Part shown: positions 18,363 to 27,840 of the stretch, piece by piece | Position numbering within the stretch: position 1 is the stretch's first letter | Layout: each line of letters begins with the position of its first letter | Assembly: GCF_002201515.1 (NCBI RefSeq) | Contig: NZ_CP021421.1 | Location: forward strand, 1,612,001-1,676,000 | Reading direction: 5' to 3' | DNA: 64,000 bases | Source of the DNA: Muribaculum intestinale | GTDB lineage: Bacteria > Bacteroidota > Bacteroidia > Bacteroidales > Muribaculaceae | Program-made: the position numbers and the translations under genes | Notes under the pieces: model-generated | The model's database searches: none | Told to the model about the DNA's origin: nothing | What the model saw: only the letters and a program-made list of their open reading frames with translations

Positions 18363-19286
18363 ATGATAGAACTGAACCAGAGAGCCGAAGCAGTGCTTCG
18401 CCAAACGGTTGCGCGTCTGAGCGACGGCGACAACCTCACCAACATCTGCCCTTCGCAATGGCGAGGGGAGCCGTTGCCGTCGCAGGAGGCGGTGCGCGAC
18501 ATTGTCACGCTCTCGCGTGCGTTGGTGTTCCCCGGATTCTTTGGCGACAGCGATGTCACCCGCGAGAACGTGCTTTACTTTACAGGCCTATGGATGGAAA
18601 AACTGTATCATCTCCTTGTAGAGCAGATACATGCCGGCATATCAATGAGCACATGCACCGACTCCATGCCGCAGTACGACGCCATACAGCGCCTGGCCGC
18701 TGAAAAAGCTCTTTCGTTCATAGAGACCCTTCCCGAGCTGCGCCGGGTACTCAACACCGATGTCGAGGCTACATACCATGGCGACCCTGCCGCCGATTCC
18801 GTACAGGAAGTGATATACTGCTATCCCGGCATCAAGGCCATAGCCAACTACCGTATCGCCCACGAGCTTGTGAAGCTCGGCGTGCCTATCATACCTCGCA
18901 TGATCAGCGAGCGCGCCCACAGTGAGACCGGTATCGACATACACCCCGCGGCCACAATCGGCGAATCGTTCACCATCGACCATGGCACCGGTGTGGTAAT
19001 CGGAGCTACTGCGATACTCGGACACCACGTGAAAATATACCAGGGGGTGACACTCGGTGCAAAAAGTTTCGACCTCGACGAATCGGGAAATCCTATCAAG
19101 GGGATACCCCGCCATCCAATAATCGGAAACAATGTGATAATCTACAGCAATGCATCCATACTCGGGCGCATTACGGTGGGCGACAACGCCATAATCGGCG
19201 GTAATATATGGGTGACCAATGATGTGGCGCCCGGCGAACGACTCATACAGGCGAAGGCCGACAATATACTTAGAATAAAGCAGTGA
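18363..19286 (+). CDS. cysE: Serine O-acetyltransferase
   Basis: Makes O-acetylserine from serine and acetyl-CoA, the first committed step of cysteine synthesis, in the cytoplasm. The 307-residue length matches the long form common in Bacteroidetes. The N-terminal ~150 residues are helical; the C-terminal part has the left-handed beta-helix repeats and the family motifs ETGIDIHPAATIGESFTIDH, GTGVVIGATAILG, YQGVTLGAKS, and PRHPIIGNNVIIYSNASILG. His residues in DIHP and IDHGTG are the usual catalytic and binding positions. The stop overlaps the next start (TGATG), so the following methyltransferase gene is translationally coupled. Confidence 0.95.
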   Translation: MIELNQRAEAVLRQTVARLSDGDNLTNICPSQWRGEPLPSQEAVRDIVTLSRALVFPGFFGDSDVTRENVLYFTGLWMEKLYHLLVEQIHAGISMSTCTDSMPQYDAIQRLAAEKALSFIETLPELRRVLNTDVEATYHGDPAADSVQEVIYCYPGIKAIANYRIAHELVKLGVPIIPRMISERAHSETGIDIHPAATIGESFTIDHGTGVVIGATAILGHHVKIYQGVTLGAKSFDLDESGNPIKGIPRHPIIGNNVIIYSNASILGRITVGDNAIIGGNIWVTNDVAPGERLIQAKADNILRIKQ

Positions 19287-20959
19287 TGAAATCGGAAAAT
19301 TTTGAAATGGTAGCCAAGACCTTCCAGGGACTGGAAGATGTGCTTGCCGGCGAACTTACACGACTCGGTGCCGAAAATGTGACCCCCGGAAGGCGCATGG
19401 TATCGTTTACGGGCGACAACGAGATGCTATACAAGGCTAATCTCTGCTGCCGCACAGCCTTGAGAATACTTAAGCCAATATGCAAGTTTACGGCGTCCGA
19501 CCCCGACACACTTTATGATATGGTCAAGGAGATGGACTGGAGCTCGCTGCTCTCGGTCGACAAGACTTTCTCCATCGACCCGGTGGTAAATTCCGATACA
19601 TTCACCCACTCGCGCTATGTGACATATCGCGTCAAGGACGCTATCGTCGACTATTTCCAGGACCGTCTCGGCGAGGGCAGGCGCCCCGGCGTGCGCCTCC
19701 AGGATGCCGACGTGATGATCAACGTGCATATCGACGGCAACCGTGTCACCATGTCGCTCGACTCTTCGGGCGAATCGCTCCACAAGCGCGGCTACCGTGT
19801 GGCACAGACCGAAGCCCCCATCAACGAAGTGCTTGCCGCAGGCATCCTGCTGAAGGCCGGCTACGACGGGCAGTGTCCCCTCGTCGACCCCATGTGTGGC
19901 TCGGGCACATTCCTTATTGAGGCTGCAATGATTGCCGCCAATATAAATCCCGGCGTATACCGTCGCAACTTTGCTTTCGAGCAGTGGCCCGACTTCGACG
20001 AAGAGCTGTTCGAGCGTCTCTACAATGACGATTCATCCGAGCGCACCCCCGAATATCCTATTATCGGAGCCGACATATCGCCCAAAGCGATTGCGATTGC
20101 CGAGAAAAACATCAAGCAGGCAGGAGTAGGCCGCTGGGTCGACATACAGATCAAGCCGATAGCAAAGTGGGAAGAGGCTCCCGCCGCAGGCATACTCGTG
20201 TCCAATCCCCCTTATGGCGAGCGCATATCGGTCGACGACATGGCATCGCTGTATTCCACCATCGGCAACCGCCTCAAAAATGTGTTCAAAGGCTATCATG
20301 CCTGGATTATCGGCTATCAGGATGAACACATGCGACATATCGGTCTTGCCCCATCTCACAAAATCAGCCTCTACAACGGCTCTCTGGAATGCGAACTGCG
20401 CGAATACGAGATATTCGAGGGCGATTACAAGAGTTTCAGAAGCGAGGGCAACCGACTCAACAAGGATACCGCCCCTCAGCGCGGCAAGGCCGATCGCCGC
20501 AAGACCGACGATGAGTGGCGTCGCGATGCCCGCAAGAAAGGATTCGGCGGACGCGACGGCGACAATCCACGATTCCGCAAAGGCGCCGAACGCCCGCAGC
20601 GCAAGCCAAATGCGCTTGAGGAGAAATACCGCGCCAAACCGCTCGGACGCAAAAAACGCTACGACGGTGAGGAGCGCCCTGACGGATTCGGCCGCAAGCC
20701 GTCGTTTGGAGGGAAACCTTTCGCACGTCGCGATGACAGCAAGCCTTTCGCACGCAAAAGCGACGGTAAGCCGATGGCGCGCCGCGATGATGCTCCCGCC
20801 GCAGAGTCGGAAAATCCGCTTGCAAAACGCCGCAACCAGGCCCTGCTCGACAAGATTATGAACCGCGACTCGCAGCCGCAGCCGCTTGCACGCCGCGGAT
20901 GGCGACGCGTTAAGGGAAATGATACCGACTCCTCGGCCGCACCGGCGTCGGAGAATTGA
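19286..20959 (+). CDS. THUMP-domain class I SAM-dependent RNA methyltransferase with basic tail
   Basis: Predicted cytoplasmic rRNA N2-guanine methyltransferase of the RlmL N-terminal-half/YpsC type. The THUMP region lies about residues 45-160, and the Rossmann methyltransferase domain about 165-390 with DPMCGSGTFLIEAAMIA (SAM-binding) and VSNPPYGERI (catalytic NPPY). From about residue 395 a 160-residue tail of low complexity follows, rich in Lys, Arg and Asp, with short repeats of the type KPFARRDDS/KPFARKSDG/KPMARRDDA. Family members normally end near residue 390, so the tail is an addition that probably binds RNA. The ATG at 19286 overlaps the cysE stop; a GTG one codon earlier is possible. 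Confidence 0.88.
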   Translation: MKSENFEMVAKTFQGLEDVLAGELTRLGAENVTPGRRMVSFTGDNEMLYKANLCCRTALRILKPICKFTASDPDTLYDMVKEMDWSSLLSVDKTFSIDPVVNSDTFTHSRYVTYRVKDAIVDYFQDRLGEGRRPGVRLQDADVMINVHIDGNRVTMSLDSSGESLHKRGYRVAQTEAPINEVLAAGILLKAGYDGQCPLVDPMCGSGTFLIEAAMIAANINPGVYRRNFAFEQWPDFDEELFERLYNDDSSERTPEYPIIGADISPKAIAIAEKNIKQAGVGRWVDIQIKPIAKWEEAPAAGILVSNPPYGERISVDDMASLYSTIGNRLKNVFKGYHAWIIGYQDEHMRHIGLAPSHKISLYNGSLECELREYEIFEGDYKSFRSEGNRLNKDTAPQRGKADRRKTDDEWRRDARKKGFGGRDGDNPRFRKGAERPQRKPNALEEKYRAKPLGRKKRYDGEERPDGFGRKPSFGGKPFARRDDSKPFARKSDGKPMARRDDAPAAESENPLAKRRNQALLDKIMNRDSQPQPLARRGWRRVKGNDTDSSAAPASEN

Positions 20960-21010
20960 TTTTAAATGCTCCAATTTTTATCGACATTACAACCACAAAG
21001 CATAACCCCA

Positions 21011-22291
21011 ATGAACATACTCCTGCTTGGATCGGGTGGCCGCGAATCGGCCCTCGCCTGGAAAATCAGTCAGAGCCCTGTCGTAGAGAATCTTTATATT
21101 GCCCCGGGCAACGGAGGCACCGGCGCTTACGGTACAAATGTGGCCATATCGCCGGTAGATTTCCCTGCAATAGCCGCTTTTGTCAAGGAAAATGCCGTCG
21201 ACATGATTGTCGTAGGCAACGAGGACCCGCTCGTAAAAGGCATCTGGGACTATTTCAAGGATGACCAGAGTGTGCTTGTTGTAGGCCCGTCGCAGGCCGG
21301 AGCCGCCCTGGAGGGGAGCAAGGACTTCGCCAAGGCATTCATGATGCGCCACTCCATACCTACAGCACGCTATCGCAGTTTCACCGCCGATACTCTCGAG
21401 GACGGATATGCCTTTCTCGAAACTCTTCAGGCACCATACGTGCTCAAGGCCGACGGACTCGCCGCAGGCAAAGGCGTGCTCATAATCGACAATATCGATG
21501 AGGCCAAAGCATCGCTTAAGGAGATGCTCGGCGGCATGTTCGGCTCTTCGAGTGCGACTGTGGTTATCGAGGAATTCCTCTCCGGCATAGAGTGCTCCGT
21601 ATTCGTCCTCACCGACGGCAACGGTGGCTACCGCGTGCTCCCCGTCGCTAAAGACTACAAGCGCATCGGCGAGGGCGACACCGGTCTCAACACCGGCGGC
21701 ATGGGCGCAGTCAGCCCCGTTCCCTTCGCCGACGACGAGTTCATGCGCAAGGTTACAGAGCGCATCATCGAGCCTACTGTAAAGGGCCTCGCCGAGGAAG
21801 GTATCGTATATCGTGGATTCATATTCCTCGGACTGATTAACGTGGCCGGCGAACCGATGGTTATCGAATACAACGTGCGCATGGGCGACCCCGAAACCGA
21901 GGCTGTGATGCTGCGCGTCGATGCCGACTTGGTTGAGCTTATGAAGGCTGCTGCCGAAGGTAATCTCGGCAATCTTGAACTGCGCCACGACTCTCGCACT
22001 GCCGTCACCGTGATGATGGTGTCAGGAGGCTATCCCGGCTCATATGGCAAGGGGTACGAAATCACCGGGCTCGACCGCGTGACCGACAGCATTGTGTTTC
22101 ATGCCGGAACCTCGCGCGACGACGACGGACGTGTCCTTACCTCCGGCGGACGCGTATTGTCGGTTAGTTCATATGGCGATTCGATTGCCGACGCGCTCGC
22201 TCGCAGCTACTCATCAATCGGCGAAATCGCTTTCGACCATGCCAACTTCCGCCGCGACATTGGCCGCGACCTCATGGCTCTCGAAAAATAA
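21011..22291 (+). CDS. purD: Phosphoribosylamine-glycine ligase (GAR synthetase)
   Basis: Cytoplasmic ATP-grasp ligase joining phosphoribosylamine and glycine in de novo purine synthesis. The 426-residue protein starts MNILLLGSGGRESALAWKI and contains APGNGGT, VGNEDPLVKGI, the ATP-grasp segments (LKADGLAAGKGVLI, IEEFLSGIECSVF), the signature MGDPETEA, and NTGGMGAVSPVP. The ATG at 21011 gives the canonical N-terminus; the in-frame ATG at 20966 adds 15 non-conserved residues. A terminator follows. Confidence 0.97.
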   Translation: MNILLLGSGGRESALAWKISQSPVVENLYIAPGNGGTGAYGTNVAISPVDFPAIAAFVKENAVDMIVVGNEDPLVKGIWDYFKDDQSVLVVGPSQAGAALEGSKDFAKAFMMRHSIPTARYRSFTADTLEDGYAFLETLQAPYVLKADGLAAGKGVLIIDNIDEAKASLKEMLGGMFGSSSATVVIEEFLSGIECSVFVLTDGNGGYRVLPVAKDYKRIGEGDTGLNTGGMGAVSPVPFADDEFMRKVTERIIEPTVKGLAEEGIVYRGFIFLGLINVAGEPMVIEYNVRMGDPETEAVMLRVDADLVELMKAAAEGNLGNLELRHDSRTAVTVMMVSGGYPGSYGKGYEITGLDRVTDSIVFHAGTSRDDDGRVLTSGGRVLSVSSYGDSIADALARSYSSIGEIAFDHANFRRDIGRDLMALEK

Positions 22292-22318
22292 TCGAATATA
22301 CAATTACTCAAGATAGAA

Positions 22319-22345
22319 GAGGCGGTTGAAAGGCCGCCTCATTCT
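22319..22345 (+). terminator. Terminator after purD
   Basis: GAGGCGG pairs with CCGCCTC across an 8-base loop and is followed by ATTCTGTTTGTT, 28 bases after the purD stop. Confidence 0.65.
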
Positions 22346-22412
22346 GTTTGTTCAAAACTCCCGTCTGCCTCCTGTCTGTGATGACGAGGCTGTTGGATTT
22401 TTCAATTAAGAT

Positions 22413-23396
22413 ATGAAAGAGCAACGAATCACCGATTTCTTGCATTCGCGCTACGGATTCATGCTGATGGCCCTTATGTCGGTTGCTGCGGCCGGTGGCG
22501 CGTACATACAGGCTCCGACCATGGCGCCCGGGGCCGGATGGGGACCGTTGATGTTTTCATTTGCAGAATGGTTCTCGAAAATACCGCCGGTGTCTCTGGC
22601 AGTAGCCGTGGCGCTCAACTTTTTTATAGCGCTTCTGCTTATCTACATCAACAAGCACTACAATGTGCTACGCTCCATATCCTACCTGTTTGCCGGACTG
22701 TTTCTGGTGATGGAGGCGGCGCTCCCCACGCTTTTTGTGCATATGTCCGACGGCATATTTATAGCTGTGGTCGTTCTCCTTTCTCTCATACCGCTGTATA
22801 CCACCTTTCAGGATTCTGAGCGCACACGCCGGGTGTTCCTGAGTTTCTGCATCGTAAGTGCCGGTGCATTGGTCGACATTACATGTGCGGCCTATCTTAT
22901 AGCCTTGTTTGTCGGATGCTTCCAGATGAGATGCATCACACTGCGCACGATGCTGGCCGCCGTATTGGGTATCATCACACCATGGTGGATTGCGTGGGGC
23001 ACGGGAGCGCTATCTGTAGCGGCGATTAGACTCCCTGAGTTTGTAAGCCTATTCTCGGTGCTTGAGGTCATGAAGATAGCCCAGGTACTGGTATATGCCG
23101 GCACATCCCTGGCGCTCGGCATCGGATTCGGAATGTTCAATCTGCTGAAGATTTACAGCTACAATGCACGCACACGCGCCTACAACGGTTTCCTTGTCGT
23201 TCTGGCCATTACCACGGTCGCGCTGATGGTGGTCGACTACAACCGTCTTGTCATATACCTGCCGATGCTCAATGTGTGTACAGCCATACAGATGGGCCAC
23301 TTTTTCATAATCAACCGGCGTAAGCGCAGCTATATCCCTGTCATATGTGTTATAGGTATATATGCCGTGCTTTACCTGTGGGCGTTGTCCTTGTAG
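22413..23396 (+). CDS. Conserved-looking multi-pass inner-membrane protein, function unknown
   Basis: A 327-residue very hydrophobic protein with about ten predicted membrane helices, for example near residues 15-33, 57-79, 86-105, 112-130, 143-165, 175-195, 225-250, 263-282 and 305-325. The short loops are positively charged (NKHYNVLRS, SERTRR, INRRKRS). I do not recognise the family; it is of a type found next to housekeeping genes in Bacteroidetes. No transport or enzymatic motif is apparent. It lies between purD and pdxB, separated from purD by a terminator, and pdxB starts 66 bases later, so the two may share a transcript. Confidence 0.75.
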   Translation: MKEQRITDFLHSRYGFMLMALMSVAAAGGAYIQAPTMAPGAGWGPLMFSFAEWFSKIPPVSLAVAVALNFFIALLLIYINKHYNVLRSISYLFAGLFLVMEAALPTLFVHMSDGIFIAVVVLLSLIPLYTTFQDSERTRRVFLSFCIVSAGALVDITCAAYLIALFVGCFQMRCITLRTMLAAVLGIITPWWIAWGTGALSVAAIRLPEFVSLFSVLEVMKIAQVLVYAGTSLALGIGFGMFNLLKIYSYNARTRAYNGFLVVLAITTVALMVVDYNRLVIYLPMLNVCTAIQMGHFFIINRRKRSYIPVICVIGIYAVLYLWALSL

Positions 23397-23462
23397 CCCC
23401 ATGGGAAAATTTCTGTGATGGTAATCCCGAATAACTGCACGATTGATAGCTTTTCTGTCATT

Positions 23463-24509
23463 ATGAAACTTATAATTGAAAAAAACATCCCATTTATCCA
23501 AGGCTTGCTCGACGGCATGGCCGATGTCGAATATCTCGCTCCAGAGGACATTACTCCCGAGACGATGCGCGATGCCGACGCGTTGATTACGCGTACACGC
23601 ACCCGATGTGACGCCGCTCTGCTCGAAGGCTCCCGTTGCCGGTTTATAGCCACTGCCACAATCGGCACCGACCATATCGATCTCGACTACTGCCGTGCCC
23701 GTGGTATCACCGTGGCCAATGCGCCCGGATGCAATGCTCCCGCGGTCGCCCAATATGTGTTTGCTTCCATTCTGGCCTACCGTAAAGCCTTTGGGCTTGC
23801 CAGAGACGTTTCGGATGTCGATGGGTGCGACTCCCGGTTGAGCAATATGAGTCTGGCCGTGGTCGGTGTAGGAAATGTCGGCTCCATCGTAGCTCGCTGG
23901 GGCGAGGGACTGGGGATGCGAGTGCTTCGTGTCGACCCGTTGCGCGCAATGGCCGAGGGGCCTGCCGGATTCTCCACTCTTGCCGATGCCGCCCGTGAGG
24001 CCGATGTCATCACTTTCCATACTCCGCTTACCCGCGATGGCTACTGTCCGACCTACCATATGGCTGATGCCGTTTTTTTCAACACTCTTGAGCGCAAGCC
24101 GCTGGTCATCAACAGTGCCAGAGGGCCGGTAGTCGACAATGCCGCGCTTGTGGAGGCTATCGATGGCGGCAAAGTAAGGGCTGCGGCCATCGACTGTTGG
24201 GAAGGCGAGCCGGGCATATCTCCCGCGCTTCTTGAGCGTGCATTCATCGCCACTCCCCATATCGCCGGATATTCACGAGAGGGCAAAATACGTGCCACAT
24301 CAATGGCGCTCGACGCTATCTGCGGATTTTTCGCCCTGCCCCACGTATCGCCGTTGGAGACTGTCGGCTTTCCCGTCCCCGACCACCCTGCGCCCCATGA
24401 GATATCGGCCTCCTACAATCCGCTTGCCGACACCGCCGCACTGCGCCTCAATCCCTCAGCGTTCGAAGCCCTGCGCAACGGCTACAATTACCGTCCGGAG
24501 GTCCGTTGA
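23463..24509 (+). CDS. pdxB: Erythronate-4-phosphate dehydrogenase
   Basis: NAD-dependent D-2-hydroxyacid dehydrogenase that oxidises 4-phosphoerythronate in the DXP-dependent pyridoxal phosphate pathway. The start at 23463 gives MKLIIEKNIPFIQGLLDG, the usual N-terminus. Seen: TRTRTRCDAALLEGSRCRFIATATIGTDHID..., the Rossmann motif VGVGNVGSIVARW, TPLTRDG, NSARGPVVDNAAL, the Glu in WEGEP and the catalytic His in TPHIAGYSREGK. At 348 residues it is about 30 shorter than the enterobacterial enzyme, mainly in the C-terminal dimerisation domain, as in other Bacteroidetes. It precedes a terminator and the oxalate operon. Confidence 0.95.
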   Translation: MKLIIEKNIPFIQGLLDGMADVEYLAPEDITPETMRDADALITRTRTRCDAALLEGSRCRFIATATIGTDHIDLDYCRARGITVANAPGCNAPAVAQYVFASILAYRKAFGLARDVSDVDGCDSRLSNMSLAVVGVGNVGSIVARWGEGLGMRVLRVDPLRAMAEGPAGFSTLADAAREADVITFHTPLTRDGYCPTYHMADAVFFNTLERKPLVINSARGPVVDNAALVEAIDGGKVRAAAIDCWEGEPGISPALLERAFIATPHIAGYSREGKIRATSMALDAICGFFALPHVSPLETVGFPVPDHPAPHEISASYNPLADTAALRLNPSAFEALRNGYNYRPEVR

Positions 24510-24550
24510 ATTATCTGATAATTTTATAATTAATTTATTTAAAAAATATG

Positions 24551-24578
24551 AAATAGTTACCTCGGCGGGTAACTATTT
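24551..24578 (+). terminator. Terminator between pdxB and the oxalate operon
   Basis: A perfect 11-bp inverted repeat (AAATAGTTACC / complement) with a 6-base loop, followed by GTTTATGG. It separates pdxB from frc. No clear TAnnTTTG promoter was found in the remaining ~65 bases before frc. Confidence 0.6.
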
Positions 24579-24643
24579 GTTTATGGTAATGTTTATAATT
24601 CAGTATAAAGAAAGATTAAAACAAAATCAAACATTCCTGACTT

Positions 24644-25954
24644 ATGAACACTGCACCATTACAGGGAATCAAGGTGGTGGATTTCACCGAGGTTCAGTCG
24701 GGCCCGTCATGTACACAGATGCTGGCATGGCTCGGAGCCGATGTAATAAAAATCGAGCGTCCAGGAGTAGGCGACGCTACACGTAAGGAACTTCAGTTCG
24801 CTCCCGATGAGCCGTCTTACTACTTCCTTCAGTTGAATTCCGACAAGAAATCTCTTGCTCTCGACGCAAAGACTCCCGACGGAAAGGAAATCCTTACCCG
24901 GCTTATTAAGGAAGCTGATATATTTGTGGAAAATCTTCATCCGGGAGCAATGGATAAGCTCGGATTCTCGTGGGAGGCCGTGCATGCCCTTAACCCCCGT
25001 TGTATCTATGGCACAATAAAGGGATTTCCGGTATCCTCGAAATATAAGAATCTGAAAGCATATGAACCTATTGCCCAGGTGACTGCTGCCGCTGCATCTA
25101 CTACAGGATGGTATTCGGATCCCGACAATATGCCTACACAGTCAGGCGCCGCTCTTGGCGACTCCAACACAGGCATGCATCTGCTTATCGGTCTGCTCGC
25201 CGCTCTTTGCCAGCGCGAGAAGACAGGTGAGGGCACATATGTGTACCAGTCGATGCACAATGCATGTCTTAACCTCTGCCGTATCAAGACGCGCGACCAG
25301 CTTACACTCGACCGTATCGGGTATCTTACCCAGTTCCCGCAATATCCCGACGGAAAGTTCGGCGATTGTGTGCCGCGTGCCGGCAATATCGAGGGTAGCG
25401 GTGTGCTCGGATGGACCTATAAATGTAAGCCTGCCGGTGGCCTCGACTCTGAAATCGATGGAAATAATTATGTATATGTAATCCTTCAGCGTGGTGCCAA
25501 GGACTTTGAGGCCGCATGCAAGGCTATGGGATTCGAGGACTGGCTCACCAATCCCGACTTCAATACCGCCGATGCTCGCGACCGTCACAAGGATGCCGTC
25601 CATCAGCGTATCGCCGCTTGGACTGCCGATAAGACAAAGTATGAAGTGACCGAGATTCTCGGTGCAGCAGGTGTGCCTGTCGGCCCCGTGCTCTCGACTA
25701 AGGAGATGATGACCGATGAATCGCTTTACGATGGAAATACCCTCGTGAGGATAAATCAGGGTGGTGATATCGGCGAGTTCGTCACTGTCGGATGTCCGTT
25801 TACGATGTCCAACTATCAGCCGCAGTATGGCCCGTGCCCGTCACTTGGCGGCAATACCGATGAGGTGCTCAAGTCACTTGGCTATACCGATGACCAGATA
25901 AAGACTTTTGCTCAGAACGGCACTACCGCTTCGCTCGCAGAGCCGAAGAAATGA
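24644..25954 (+). CDS. frc: Formyl-CoA:oxalate CoA-transferase
   Basis: Cytoplasmic family III CoA-transferase that moves CoA from formyl-CoA to oxalate, activating oxalate for decarboxylation. The 436-residue length is typical of Frc. Conserved segments include the N-terminal GIKVVDFTEVQSGPSCTQML, WLGADVIKIERPGVGDATR, NLHPGAMDKLGFSWE, and the active-site Asp173 in LGDSNTGMHL, equivalent to the Asp that forms the aspartyl-CoA thioester. The immediate partner oxc follows and makes the assignment secure against other CoA-transferases of this fold. It is the first gene of the frc-oxc-permease operon. Confidence 0.95.
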   Translation: MNTAPLQGIKVVDFTEVQSGPSCTQMLAWLGADVIKIERPGVGDATRKELQFAPDEPSYYFLQLNSDKKSLALDAKTPDGKEILTRLIKEADIFVENLHPGAMDKLGFSWEAVHALNPRCIYGTIKGFPVSSKYKNLKAYEPIAQVTAAAASTTGWYSDPDNMPTQSGAALGDSNTGMHLLIGLLAALCQREKTGEGTYVYQSMHNACLNLCRIKTRDQLTLDRIGYLTQFPQYPDGKFGDCVPRAGNIEGSGVLGWTYKCKPAGGLDSEIDGNNYVYVILQRGAKDFEAACKAMGFEDWLTNPDFNTADARDRHKDAVHQRIAAWTADKTKYEVTEILGAAGVPVGPVLSTKEMMTDESLYDGNTLVRINQGGDIGEFVTVGCPFTMSNYQPQYGPCPSLGGNTDEVLKSLGYTDDQIKTFAQNGTTASLAEPKK

Positions 25955-25971
25955 TAATGTGATTGTTTTAT

Positions 25972-26025
25972 GAGGTGGCTTGCCCGCACATGGACACTAC
26001 TCCCTGTCGGCGCCACCTCTTTGTC
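25972..26025 (+). promoter_or_regulatory. Intercistronic hairpin between frc and oxc
   Basis: GAGGTGGC (25972-25979) pairs with GCCACCTC (26012-26019) across a 32-base loop and is followed by TTTGTCT. It may attenuate or process the transcript between the two oxalate genes. Confidence 0.45.
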
Positions 26026-26081
26026 TAATTGGCTGTTTGGCAATCTACTCTGCCGGACAGCTCTTGAAAATACTGAACACA

Positions 26082-27836
26082 ATGGCTGATGTTAATACAA
26101 TAAAATCTGCTGCGCCGGCTTCCGCCGCGGCGCCACATTTTCCTCAGCAGGTGACAGGCATGTATATTCTTGCCGAGACTCTGCGACGACTGGGGCTGAT
26201 GCATGTCTACGGACTTGTCGGCATTCCGGTCACAGAAGCCGCCTATGCGATGCAGAAAGTGGGCATAAATTACTATGGATTCCGTTTCGAGCAGCAGGCC
26301 GGCATGGCTGCCGCTACCCACGGCTACCTGACAAAGCAGCCCGGAGTGCTCCTCACCGTGTCGTCGCTCGGCATGCTCAACGGTCTTACCGCGACTGCCA
26401 ACGCCACCGTCAACTGCTATCCTATGATACAGATATCGGGTGCATCCGACCCCGATATGGTCGACATGGACATGGGCACATACGAGCAGCTCGACCAGTT
26501 GAATACCGCGCGCCCGCTTGTCAAGGCCGCTTTCCGGTGCTCTCATGCCAAGGATATTCCAAGGGCGGTGGCACGTGCCTACCGTGTAGCTGTAAGCGGC
26601 CGCCCGGGAGGCGTGTATATCGATATGACTACCCCGGCTCTTGCCGAGATAATGGATGCCGCCGATGTGGAGAAACTGTTCTATAGCCCGGTAGATGTGG
26701 CTTCGCCGGTGGCTCCCAATAAGGAGGCTGTGGCGCGTGCCGCCGATATTCTGGCCTCAGCCAAGCGGCCCGCACTGCTTCTCGGCAAAGGCGCCGCATA
26801 TGCGCAGGTCGACAACAAGATAAAGACTCTTGTCGACACATACCGTATTCCATATCTGGCCATGTCCATGGCAAAGGGACTGATGCCCGATGCCGGAGAA
26901 CTCAGCGCACTGAGTTGCCGCTCAACGATTATGGAGAAGGCAGATGTAGTGGTCGTTGTCGGAGCGCGTATCAACTGGATGCTTTCGTTCGGCCGCGGCA
27001 AGTGGAATCCCGATGTGAAGTTCATTCAGCTTGAGGTAGAGCCTTCCGAGATTGACCGCAATGTGCCTGTCGCCGCTCCTGTAGTCGGAGACATGGGGCT
27101 CGCGCTCGACATGTTGCTCGACGAGATGAAGGGGCGCTCTATGTCGGCCGACCCGGCATGGCTCGCTTCGCTGCAGGCCGACACAAAGACCAAGAATGCC
27201 AAGTTTGCCGCCCGTCTGGCCGATGCCGCCAGGCTCTCGCCTATGAACCACTGGAGCGCGCTGTCGGTTGTCAAGCCGGTGCTTGAGGCCAATCCCGATG
27301 TGATACTGGTCAACGAAGGAGCGAATACTCTTGACGACACACGCGACTCTGTCGACATGTCGCTCCCGCGCCATCGTATCGACTGTGCCTCATGGTCGAT
27401 TATGGGCATGGGCATGGGTTCTGCGGTTGGAGCCGCCGTGGCTACCGGCAAGAGTGTGGTTGCTGTCGAAGGCGATTCCGCATTCGGATTTTCCGGCATG
27501 GATTTCGCCACAATATGTCGTTATAAACTCCCTGTAACTGTACTCGTGTTCAACAACGGAGGCATATACAACGGCATAGGTGTCAACCCTTCGGGTGCCG
27601 ATGCGCCTGCGCCTACCACCCTTGATATCGACGCACAGTACAATCTTATCGGTAAGGCCTTTGGTGCCGACAATTACAGGGTCGACAATATCGCCGACCT
27701 GCGTGCCGCCCTCGAGGCTGCAATCGCCTCAAAGCGTCCGTGTCTGATTGATGTGCAGCTCGCCGCCGATGCCGGCAAGGAGAGCGGCCACATCGGTTAT
27801 CTCAATCCGATACCGCTAATAGACTATACCGTGTGA
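26082..27836 (+). CDS. oxc: Oxalyl-CoA decarboxylase
   Basis: Thiamine-diphosphate enzyme converting oxalyl-CoA to formyl-CoA and CO2; formyl-CoA then goes back to Frc, giving formate. The protein has 584 residues with the start at 26082 (MADVNTIKSAA); the longer frame from 25980 runs through the intercistronic hairpin and is not family-like. Seen: TGMYILAETLRRLGLMHVYGLVGIPVTE, the catalytic Glu region YGFRFEQQAGMAA, the central domain, and the TPP/Mg motif GDSAFGFSGMD...VFNNGG near residues 465-495. ADP-stimulated activity is known for the family but not readable here. Confidence 0.95.
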   Translation: MADVNTIKSAAPASAAAPHFPQQVTGMYILAETLRRLGLMHVYGLVGIPVTEAAYAMQKVGINYYGFRFEQQAGMAAATHGYLTKQPGVLLTVSSLGMLNGLTATANATVNCYPMIQISGASDPDMVDMDMGTYEQLDQLNTARPLVKAAFRCSHAKDIPRAVARAYRVAVSGRPGGVYIDMTTPALAEIMDAADVEKLFYSPVDVASPVAPNKEAVARAADILASAKRPALLLGKGAAYAQVDNKIKTLVDTYRIPYLAMSMAKGLMPDAGELSALSCRSTIMEKADVVVVVGARINWMLSFGRGKWNPDVKFIQLEVEPSEIDRNVPVAAPVVGDMGLALDMLLDEMKGRSMSADPAWLASLQADTKTKNAKFAARLADAARLSPMNHWSALSVVKPVLEANPDVILVNEGANTLDDTRDSVDMSLPRHRIDCASWSIMGMGMGSAVGAAVATGKSVVAVEGDSAFGFSGMDFATICRYKLPVTVLVFNNGGIYNGIGVNPSGADAPAPTTLDIDAQYNLIGKAFGADNYRVDNIADLRAALEAAIASKRPCLIDVQLAADAGKESGHIGYLNPIPLIDYTV

Positions 27837-27840
27837 CCTC

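Noticed and set aside
23049..24260. Antisense open frame of 403 codons opposite pdxB and the membrane protein gene
   Set aside because: pdxB is certain from its motifs; the antisense product is His/Arg-rich with no start signal or domain.
26082..27836. Acetolactate synthase or benzoylformate decarboxylase instead of oxc
   Set aside because: Both share the TPP fold, but the frc partner and the TGMYILAETLRRLG start with the Oxc-type GDSAFGFSGMD segment favour oxalyl-CoA decarboxylase.
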